The notes beneath the pieces were generated by a model. That model made no database searches. It had not been told where the DNA came from and worked only from the letters and a program-made list of their open reading frames with translations. 6,340 nt of DNA. Origin: Methylococcaceae bacterium (GTDB taxonomy: Bacteria; Pseudomonadota; Gammaproteobacteria; Methylococcales; Methylococcaceae). The stretch lies in contig VEPB01000031.1 in NCBI GenBank assembly GCA_012026715.1, forward strand, positions 1 through 6,340. The letters are read 5' to 3'. The position numbers and the translations under genes are program-made. Positions 1 to 6,340 of this stretch are shown here, piece by piece (the stretch's first letter is position 1; every line of letters starts with the position of its first letter).

Positions 1-2016
1 ACCCTGGGCCTGCCACAGGCGGTTCTGGCGGCAGGCCTCGGCCAGCACCCATTCCCCGATGGGGATCACCAGGCCGGTTTCCTCGGCGATGGGAATGAAA
101 CGGCCCGGACTGACCACGCCCATCTCGTCGTGGTGCCAGCGCAACAGGGCTTCCATCCCGGTGATTCGGCCGCTGTAAGCGTCCACCTGGACCTGGTAGT
201 GCAGTACCAGCTGACCGCGCTCCAGGGCCCGCCGCAGGCTGCCCTCCAGCGACAGCCGTTCGAACGCTTCGGCGCTCATGCTGGGGGTGAAGAAGTCGAA
301 GTTGTTGCGGCCGTTCTGCTTGGCGCTGTACATGGCGGCGTCGGCGTTCTTCAACAGGGTCTCGCCATCGCGGCCATCCTCCGGGAACAGGCTGATGCCG
401 ATGCTGGTGGTGACCGACAGCTCATGGCCTTCCACCTGGAAGGATTGTTCCATCACGGCCAGCGCCTTGCGCGCCACGTGGCCGGCATCGGTGGCGGCTT
501 CCAGGCCGGTCATGACGATGGCGAACTCGTCTCCCGACAGGCGCGCCACGGTGTCGGTGTCGCGCAGGCAGCTGGAAATGCGCTTGGCGACTTGAATCAG
601 CAGGCTGTCGCCCACCGCATGTCCCAGTGAGTCATTGACGTTTTTGAAACGGTCGAGGTCCAAGAACAGCACGGCGGCCCGGCCGCGCTGCCGGGCCGCC
701 GATTTCAAGGACTGCTCCAGGCGGTCCATGAACAGGGACCGGTTGGGGAGGCCGGTGAGGGGATCGTAATGGGCCAGGAACTCGATGTGGCGGGTGGCCT
801 CCTTGTAAATGCTGATGTCGGAGAAGATGGCGATGTGGTGGGTGACCTTGCCGTGGCGGTCCTTGACCACGCTGATGGAGAGCCATTCCGCATAGATTTC
901 GCCGCTCTTGCGGCGGTTCCAGATTTCCCCCTGCCAGTGGCCGGACTGGTGCAGCGAGGCCCACAGGCCGGCGTAGTAGTCGCGGTCGTGGCGACCGGAG
1001 CTCAGCAGTTTTGGATTTCTGCCGAGGGCTTCCTCGTGGCTGTAGCCGGTGATGCGGCAGAACGCCTGGTTGACCGAAACGATGTGATTGTCGGCATCGG
1101 TGATCATGATGGCGTCCTGGCTAAATTCGAACACGGAGGAAGACAGTCGAAACTGCTCCTCCGCCCGGCGCTGCTCGGTGATGTCCCGCATCACCGCCCA
1201 CACTTCCTGCGGCTGGCCGGCTTCGTCGCGGCGCAGGATCAGCTGCACCACCACCGGGGTCGGGGTTTGATCGCGCTGCAGCAGTTCCACCTCGAATTCG
1301 CGGGTGAAGCCGCGCACCAGCAGCTCCTCCCTGATCACGCTTTGGAACAGGGCCACGTGGTCCGCCGCCAGCAGATCGAGGAAGCTGTGGCGGCGCAGCG
1401 TCTCCATGTCCTCGAAGCCCACCAGCCGCAGGAAGGCCTCGTTGCAATCCAGCAGATGGGCTTCCAGCTGGATCACGCCTACGGCACCCTCGATGGGCTC
1501 CCTGCCGTCGCAATGGTCGGCGTCGGAGATGGATATCGCGATGTGGGACAGCTTGAACAGCAGCCGGTAGCGTTCCTCCACTTCGCGGAGGGCGGAATTG
1601 GCCCGCAGTGCCCGGGCACTGTTGAGCAGCGCCTGCTCCAGGATCTCCGGGTCGATGGGTTTGGCGACGTACTGCTGTACCCCCAGTTCGATGGCGCGAT
1701 GGAAGTAATGCGGTTCCTCGAAGGCGGTGGTGATGATGATGGGAGTCTGGGGGCTGCTGGCGCGGATCACCTCGCACATCTTCAGGCCATCCATCACCGG
1801 CATCAGGATGTCGGTGACCACGATGTCGGGCTGGCGCCGGTCCATGGCATCCAGGCCCTTGCGGCCGTTGGTGGCGGTGAACACTTCGCCGCAGCGGCGC
1901 TTGAGGAACTGTTCCAGCTGCTCCCGGATGCCGTCCTCGTCCTCGACGTAAAGCACCTTCAGGGTTTTCAGGTAAAGCCGGTCATTCTGCCGTAACACGT
2001 CAAAGCTGGAGGTCAT
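1..2016 (-). CDS. Response regulator with receiver, two PAS, GGDEF and EAL domains (3' end cut by window)
   Basis: This is a cytoplasmic response regulator predicted to make and/or degrade cyclic-di-GMP when phosphorylated. The frame is open for 672 codons from ATG 2016 to base 1, with no stop. The receiver domain (about residues 18-130) has acidic pocket E25/D26, phospho-acceptor D69 in VTDILMPVMDG, switch T97, Y116 and K119 in YVAKP. A helical linker (133-152) leads to a divergent first PAS (about 149-285) ending in DITEQRRAEEQ. A standard second PAS follows (about 291-405; NQAFCRITGYS, GEIWNRRKSGE, FSDIS). The GGDEF domain (about 410-575) starts HYDPLTGLPNR and has DLDRFKNVND, the signature SGDEF at 494-498 and the allosteric I-site R485-x-x-D488. 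The EAL domain starts near 590 with HYQVQVD and MEALLRW (E622). Its remaining catalytic residues lie outside the window, so phosphodiesterase activity cannot be judged. The start is supported by a GGAG site and by the ATGA overlap with the upstream kinase gene, its likely partner. The domain order is certain; activity is inferred. Confidence 0.95.
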   Translation of the reverse strand, partial: MTSSFDVLRQNDRLYLKTLKVLYVEDEDGIREQLEQFLKRRCGEVFTATNGRKGLDAMDRRQPDIVVTDILMPVMDGLKMCEVIRASSPQTPIIITTAFEEPHYFHRAIELGVQQYVAKPIDPEILEQALLNSARALRANSALREVEERYRLLFKLSHIAISISDADHCDGREPIEGAVGVIQLEAHLLDCNEAFLRLVGFEDMETLRRHSFLDLLAADHVALFQSVIREELLVRGFTREFEVELLQRDQTPTPVVVQLILRRDEAGQPQEVWAVMRDITEQRRAEEQFRLSSSVFEFSQDAIMITDADNHIVSVNQAFCRITGYSHEEALGRNPKLLSSGRHDRDYYAGLWASLHQSGHWQGEIWNRRKSGEIYAEWLSISVVKDRHGKVTHHIAIFSDISIYKEATRHIEFLAHYDPLTGLPNRSLFMDRLEQSLKSAARQRGRAAVLFLDLDRFKNVNDSLGHAVGDSLLIQVAKRISSCLRDTDTVARLSGDEFAIVMTGLEAATDAGHVARKALAVMEQSFQVEGHELSVTTSIGISLFPEDGRDGETLLKNADAAMYSAKQNGRNNFDFFTPSMSAEAFERLSLEGSLRRALERGQLVLHYQVQVDAYSGRITGMEALLRWHHDEMGVVSPGRFIPIAEETGLVIPIGEWVLAEACRQNRLWQAQG
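672..701. repeat. Perfect 11-bp inverted repeat with 8-base loop inside the GGDEF coding region
   Basis: Bases 672-682 (CGGCGGCCCGG) are the exact reverse complement of 691-701, with eight bases between them. In the mRNA this would be an all-G:C stem. It encodes the symmetric stretch AARQRGRAA in the variable loop between PNR and DLDRF of the GGDEF domain. No U-run follows on the transcribed side, so it is not an intrinsic terminator. The structure is certain from the sequence. Any function is unknown, and it may simply reflect Ala/Arg/Gly codons in a GC-rich gene. Confidence 0.6.
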
Positions 2017-5000
2017 GGTGAATGCTCCGTGATGCCGGGTCCGGAGTCGGGCAGCGGCGTGAAGATGGTGAATTCGGCCCCGTCCTCGGCGTTGCGGGCT
2101 TCGATCCGCCCGTGCAGGCTATTCTCGACGATCATCCGTGACATGTAGAGGCCGATGCCGGTTCCTCCCTCCTTGGTGGAGAAATAGGGATCGAATACGT
2201 GGGGTAGGGCCTCGAAGCCGATGCCTCCACCATTGTCGGCGACCCGCACCCGCGCCCAGATCTGGTCCTGATCCACCCGGATTCGGATTCTTCCGTGGGG
2301 CCGTCCGCTCTGCTGGATGGCCTCCTTAGCGTTGGTCAACAGGTTCAGCAGCACCTGGGAATATTCGCCGCAGACCCCGTACAGTCGAATGTCGCCCTCA
2401 GTCTCCACCTCCAACCCGATGCCGTGGGCATTGAGGCCGGCCCGAACCAGTCCGCAGGCGTCGTCCACCGCCTGGTTGAGGCTGAACCATTCGCGCGGCT
2501 TGTTGGGGCTGAAGAAGTCGCGGAAGTTGTCGATGGTCTGGGACATTCGGACGATGAAGCGACGGCCTTCGGCCACCTGGTTCAGCAGGTATTCCGGAGT
2601 GAGTTCGCCGTATTCCTGGGCGTCCTTGAGATTGCCGAGCACCAGCCCCAGGGCGTTGAGGGGCTGGCGCCACTGGTGGGCGATGTTGTTGATCATCTCC
2701 CCCATCACTGCCAGCCGCGATTGCTGGATCAACAGGTGGTCCTTGAGCCGGCTCTTGGCCGCCGCCTCTTCGATGCGCCGCTCCAGGTCGGCGTTGATGC
2801 CGGCGATCTCCGCCAGGAGGCGGGCATTCTCCAGGGAAATCGCCGCCTGCAGGCTGAGCAGATCGGTCATGCGCACCCGGTCCTCGGTGAACACGCCGGC
2901 GGCAAGACGGTTTTCCAGGTACAGCACCCCGACCAGTTCGGCCTGGCGCAGCAGCGGCAGGCACAGCACCGAGCGCAGGCTGAGGGCGGCGATCTCCGGC
3001 AGATTGCGGAACTGCTGGGACTGCTGGGCGTCGGCCAGAACCACCAGGGCACGGGTGCGGATCACGTAATGGACGATGCCCTGGCAGATGTCGCCGGCCT
3101 CCTGCAACCGCAAGCCGCGGGCCTGCCAGCGCTCAGGCTCACCGTAATGGCTTTCGGCGCCGATTTGCCAGATCCCGTCCTCGCTGCGCAGCAGATAGCC
3201 GTGCTGGGCGCCGGAACTCTGCAGCACCACCGCCATGATCTTGGCCAGCAGCCTGGCCTGGTCCATCTCCGCCGACAGCGCCAGGGCGGATTTGATCAGA
3301 TAGTCGGTGTCCAGGTTGGGCAGTACCAACTCCTCCGCCGTCGGTGCCGGCTCGGTATCGCCGGCCCCGTGGGGTTCCAGCCGCAGGCCCGGGAAGCGTT
3401 CCACCAGCTGAATTTCCTTGCCAACCGCGCCGCAACCGCGATAAAGCCGCAGCGCTTCGCGCCGGAAGGTTTCCGGATTGCCTCGCTGTTGTTCCGCCAG
3501 CCAGTCCCCGAAACTCTCGTTGGCGTAGCCTTCGAGCAAGACATAGCCGTTGCGGTGTGCCGCTTCGATGGCGTCGAGCCAGGCCGCCGACGCTTCCGCG
3601 AAGCCGTCGAAGCAACTCGCCCATTCGGCCCGGCACAGCGCCAGATAGGGTTGCAATAGTGGTCCCAGCTGCGCCCAAGTCTGCAGCTGATCCAGCAGCG
3701 GCTCGACTTCGGCGCGCATCGCCGCTTTGTCGCCCCCTTCCAGCCGCTGGCGGCGCAGCGGCGACAGGATGCGGAAGGCGTACCACTGACGCTTGAGGAC
3801 GTTGTCGGTGAGCCCCGACAAATAGGTCTGCACCGCCTGCAGGCAGGTCTCCGCTTCCCGGTAGCGGCCGAAGTAGAAGTGGCTGATTCCCAGGTGGACG
3901 AAATAGCTGCCGGTGGAGGCCACGTGGTTGCGGCTTTCCCACAGTACCAGCTTGTCCGTCATGTCCTGCGGAATCGCTGCGGGGTTCTTCATGGGCTCGA
4001 TCCAGCCGGCGTACATGGCCTCGGCCAGGCCCACCGAGAATTCCAGCTGGTTCTTGCGGGAGAAGGCGAGGCATTCCGCCGCCGCCTCTTCCACCGCCGT
4101 GAGGCTGTTGCCCTCCACCTGCAGGTTCCACATCAAAGGGCCGTAGGACAGGCCGGCGTTGTAGAGGTCGCCGCAGTTGCGGCCGCACTGGATGCCCTTG
4201 CGGCAGTACCCGGCGATCTCCCGCGGGTGGCTGCGGGAGTGCATATTGCACCAGACGATGCCGTTCATGCCGCGGGTGGCGCCGAAGGTGTCCGGATAGC
4301 GGGCGCACAGTTCGTGGGCCAGGTCCTGGTAGCGGAAGGCCAGCTCGAACTGGCCCTGCTCGCCCAGGTTCAGGCCCATGATGGAGAAGGAGTAGATCAC
4401 CGATTCGTCCATGCCACCCTCCAGGCAGTGCAGGGTGGATTGGGCCGCCGACAGATAGAGTTGGGGCGGTAGGCCGGACATGTACAAATCCGGTATCAGC
4501 TCGCTGTAGAAGCTCAGCTCGATCTTGCTGCGACGGTCGGTGGTGAACGGCATGTGCAGGATGGTGCCCCAGATGTCGCCGTGCTGCCCGTGGATCTCGT
4601 CCATGAGCGTCTTCATGCGGTCGGTCGCGGCGGCGGCCTCCATGGGGATGGACCGGCCGAAGTAATCGAGGCCCCGGTTGGCAGTCTCGATGGCCTTGAT
4701 GAAGTTGCCGATGGACGACAGCGAGGCGGTTTGCTCGGCCAAGGCTTCGGCCCGGTCGAGGTCGTCGGCGGCATGGCTCAGCAGGTCGTCGAGGAGGACC
4801 TCCGATTGCTCGTAGCGGCCCCGCATCAGCTCGGTCTTGGCCAGCTTCTGGTGGAGCCGGTAGCACAAGGAGTATTGCCGTTCCCAGGCATCGTCCGGCA
4901 GCAGCTCCAGGCCGGTGCGGAAATACTCGTTGGCGGCTTGGGCAGCGAGCGCGTTCAAGGCTTTCTCGCCGGCGTAGTAGTTGATGACGGCCAGCTTCAG

Positions 5001-6340
5001 CGCCTCTTCGGTAGTCAGCGGCTGCGGCCGGCCCAGGTTGAGGTGGGCGGCGATGGTGAATAGCTGCTCCAGCTGTTCCAGTGCCGGCCCCGGCTCAGTG
5101 TCGCCCAGCAGGTAGTGACCCACCCGCCAGTGGATGGCGCGCCGGTGGTCGGCATCGATCAATCGCAGTACGGCTTCCTGGACCCGGTCGTGGACGAACT
5201 GCAACTCGGCCTTGGTTTCCATCAGCAGGCCGAAGCTCAAGACCGGCTTGAGGGACTCGAACAGGGCCTGGATGCCGACGTCATGGACCCGGGCGATGTC
5301 CTCCGCGGCGAAGCGGTTGCCCATGCAGGCGCAGACCTTGAGCATTTCCAGCACTTCCGGGTCGAGCCGCCGCACCTTGGCGCCGAACAGCTCCACCACG
5401 CTGGCCGGCATGGCCGAGCCTCGGATCTGCTCCAGATTCCAGCTCCACTGGTTGTCGGTTCCCTGGATCAGCAGTTGTTCGTTGTGGAGCCAGGACAGAC
5501 TCTCGCTGACGAACAGTGGGTTGCCTTCAGTGAGGTCCGCCAGGAAGGTGGCCAGGGCGTGCGTTTCTTCCAGCGGCAGGTCGAGGATGTAGGCGACCAT
5601 CTTGTGGCAGGCGCCGCCGGCCAGGGGGCCGAGCTGGATTTCCCGCGGCGCTGGCCGGCGCGGAAGGATGTTGCGGAGCAGATCGCTCAAGGGGTGTTCC
5701 GGGCCCACCTCGTTGTGGCGGAAGGCGCCGATGAAGTAGAGGTGGCGGTAATCCTCGGTGTTGTTGAAGACATGCTGGAGGAAGTCGAAGGTGGCGCTGT
5801 CGCACCACTGCAGGTCGTCGATGAACAGGATCAGCGGGTTGTCCTCGCTGGCCAGGCTGGCCAGGAAGCACCCGAATACCCGGTTGAAGCGGTTGCGGGC
5901 CTCCACCGGTGGTAGCGGCCCGATCTCCGGTTGGGGTCCGATCAGGGTGGCGAGCTCGGGGATGACTTCGGTGACCACTTGGCCTAGCGATCCCACCGCC
6001 GCCAGGATGCGCTCCCTCCAGGCCTGAACCCGCTCGTCGCTCTCGGTGAGAAAGGTGCGCAGCAGGTTGGAGAGTGCCTGCAACAGGGAGCTGTAGGGGA
6101 TGTTTTTCTGGTACTGGTCGAATTTGCCGGAGGTGAAATAACCGCGGTTGGCCACCAGGGGACGCTGCAGCTCCTGGATCAGCCGGGTCTTGCCGATGCC
6201 GGGCAGGCCCGAAATGAAGGCGCTGCGGAAGCCGCCGCTCACCACCTCGGCATAGTCGTCGAGGATCGCCTTGGCCTCCGCGTCCCGACCCACCATCTTG
6301 GAAATGAACACCACCCGACGGGTGTGGTCATAGCGGCCCA
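2013..6340 (-). CDS. Large soluble sensor histidine kinase with AAA ATPase, helical repeats and GAF domain (5' end cut by window; probable N-terminal Ser/Thr kinase)
   Basis: This is a multidomain histidine kinase, predicted to sense a cytoplasmic signal and phosphorylate the response regulator encoded just downstream. Residues are counted from the GTG at 6314, which is not the true start: the frame continues open to the edge (GRYDHTRRV before it). The order is as follows. An AAA/STAND ATPase (about 7-400) has Walker A GLPGIGKT at 36-43, Walker B LILFIDDLQW at 161-170, FIGAFR at 194-199, TEGNPLFV at 262-269 and FVHDRVQEAV at 373-382. A long TPR-like helical region spans about 430-985. A GAF domain (about 1018-1163) ends in SVLCLPLLRQAELVGVLYLE and SLQAAISLENARL. 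A coiled coil covers about 1163-1200. In HisKA, H1213 lies in NNIAHQWRQPLNALGL. HATPase_c has N1328 in the N box, DNGGGI from 1360, FDPYFSTK and GGTGIGLYMS. No transmembrane segment is seen and no receiver is fused. Family knowledge places a Ser/Thr kinase domain before this linker; here that is inferred, not seen. The gene ends in TGA at 2015-2013, overlapping the next start. Confidence 0.95.
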   Translation of the reverse strand, partial: GRYDHTRRVVFISKMVGRDAEAKAILDDYAEVVSGGFRSAFISGLPGIGKTRLIQELQRPLVANRGYFTSGKFDQYQKNIPYSSLLQALSNLLRTFLTESDERVQAWRERILAAVGSLGQVVTEVIPELATLIGPQPEIGPLPPVEARNRFNRVFGCFLASLASEDNPLILFIDDLQWCDSATFDFLQHVFNNTEDYRHLYFIGAFRHNEVGPEHPLSDLLRNILPRRPAPREIQLGPLAGGACHKMVAYILDLPLEETHALATFLADLTEGNPLFVSESLSWLHNEQLLIQGTDNQWSWNLEQIRGSAMPASVVELFGAKVRRLDPEVLEMLKVCACMGNRFAAEDIARVHDVGIQALFESLKPVLSFGLLMETKAELQFVHDRVQEAVLRLIDADHRRAIHWRVGHYLLGDTEPGPALEQLEQLFTIAAHLNLGRPQPLTTEEALKLAVINYYAGEKALNALAAQAANEYFRTGLELLPDDAWERQYSLCYRLHQKLAKTELMRGRYEQSEVLLDDLLSHAADDLDRAEALAEQTASLSSIGNFIKAIETANRGLDYFGRSIPMEAAAATDRMKTLMDEIHGQHGDIWGTILHMPFTTDRRSKIELSFYSELIPDLYMSGLPPQLYLSAAQSTLHCLEGGMDESVIYSFSIMGLNLGEQGQFELAFRYQDLAHELCARYPDTFGATRGMNGIVWCNMHSRSHPREIAGYCRKGIQCGRNCGDLYNAGLSYGPLMWNLQVEGNSLTAVEEAAAECLAFSRKNQLEFSVGLAEAMYAGWIEPMKNPAAIPQDMTDKLVLWESRNHVASTGSYFVHLGISHFYFGRYREAETCLQAVQTYLSGLTDNVLKRQWYAFRILSPLRRQRLEGGDKAAMRAEVEPLLDQLQTWAQLGPLLQPYLALCRAEWASCFDGFAEASAAWLDAIEAAHRNGYVLLEGYANESFGDWLAEQQRGNPETFRREALRLYRGCGAVGKEIQLVERFPGLRLEPHGAGDTEPAPTAEELVLPNLDTDYLIKSALALSAEMDQARLLAKIMAVVLQSSGAQHGYLLRSEDGIWQIGAESHYGEPERWQARGLRLQEAGDICQGIVHYVIRTRALVVLADAQQSQQFRNLPEIAALSLRSVLCLPLLRQAELVGVLYLENRLAAGVFTEDRVRMTDLLSLQAAISLENARLLAEIAGINADLERRIEEAAAKSRLKDHLLIQQSRLAVMGEMINNIAHQWRQPLNALGLVLGNLKDAQEYGELTPEYLLNQVAEGRRFIVRMSQTIDNFRDFFSPNKPREWFSLNQAVDDACGLVRAGLNAHGIGLEVETEGDIRLYGVCGEYSQVLLNLLTNAKEAIQQSGRPHGRIRIRVDQDQIWARVRVADNGGGIGFEALPHVFDPYFSTKEGGTGIGLYMSRMIVENSLHGRIEARNAEDGAEFTIFTPLPDSGPGITEHSP
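2025..2028 (-). promoter_or_regulatory. Ribosome binding site of the response regulator gene
   Basis: On the minus strand the sequence reads CGGAGCATTCACC directly before the ATG, giving a GGAG core with an 8-base spacer. The site lies inside the last codons of the histidine kinase gene. It fixes ATG 2016 as the start and would allow ribosomes finishing the kinase to re-initiate at once. This is the usual arrangement for translationally coupled partners. Confidence 0.75.

Noticed and set aside
672..701. Intrinsic terminator
   Set aside because: A strong GC stem is present, but the bases that follow in the direction of transcription are not a U-run, and the site is in the middle of an intact coding region.
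1729..1742. Short GAT-type trinucleotide repeat
   Set aside because: There are only about four units. It encodes the hydrophobic strand IIIT of the receiver domain, which is ordinary coding sequence.
769..1995. Long plus-strand open frame of 408 codons opposite the response regulator
   Set aside because: It lies exactly in register with the minus-strand codons of a gene with clear receiver and PAS domains. Its translation is rich in Gln/His/Val/Ala, as expected of a reverse complement of GC-rich codons, and it shows no domain.
2295..3659. Long plus-strand open frame of 454 codons opposite the histidine kinase
   Set aside because: It is an antisense shadow of the kinase, GAF and repeat coding sequence. 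It has low-complexity composition (Gln, Val, Ala, Gly) and no recognisable motif.
3139..4866. Minus-strand open frame of 575 codons in another frame of the kinase gene
   Set aside because: The Arg/Pro/Gly-rich translation is typical of an out-of-frame reading of GC-rich DNA. The overlapping kinase frame has continuous domain matches, so no frameshift or overlapping gene is needed.
6312..6314. GTG as the true start of the histidine kinase
   Set aside because: The same frame is open to the window edge with linker-like residues before it, and no convincing Shine-Dalgarno sequence precedes this GTG (the upstream bases read CACCCGTCGG).

Overview
The window holds two genes, both read on the minus strand, and both run off the window. 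Base composition is GC-rich throughout, and almost every base is coding. Transcription runs from high to low coordinates. The upstream gene (2013 to the right edge) encodes a very large soluble sensor histidine kinase: STAND-like AAA ATPase, long alpha-helical repeat region, GAF domain, coiled coil, and HisKA plus HATPase_c. Its frame stays open through the right edge, and the residues there resemble the linker that follows a Ser/Thr kinase domain in the 'trifunctional serine/threonine kinase / ATP-binding / sensor histidine kinase' family. An N-terminal protein kinase domain is therefore likely, but it lies outside the window.

The downstream gene (1-2016) starts inside the stop codon of the first (ATGA overlap) and has its own GGAG ribosome binding site. 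It encodes a response regulator of the order receiver-PAS-PAS-GGDEF-EAL. The frame is open to base 1, so the last part of the EAL domain is missing. No stop codon occurs in its 672 codons.

Together the genes look like a cognate two-component pair. The ATPase/GAF histidine kinase would autophosphorylate on His and pass phosphate to Asp69 of the receiver, and the output would be a change in cyclic-di-GMP level. Every named phosphotransfer and diguanylate cyclase residue that can be seen is intact, including the inhibitory RxxD site before the SGDEF motif. Neither visible protein portion shows a membrane segment or signal peptide, so both probably act in the cytoplasm.

The domain sequences and GC content suggest a proteobacterium, most likely a gammaproteobacterium with a large signalling repertoire. 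This is an inference from sequence style only. I see no RNA genes, mobile elements, CRISPR arrays, promoters or terminators. There is no intergenic space in which a promoter could lie. The one notable non-coding-type structure is a perfect 11-bp inverted repeat inside the GGDEF coding region.
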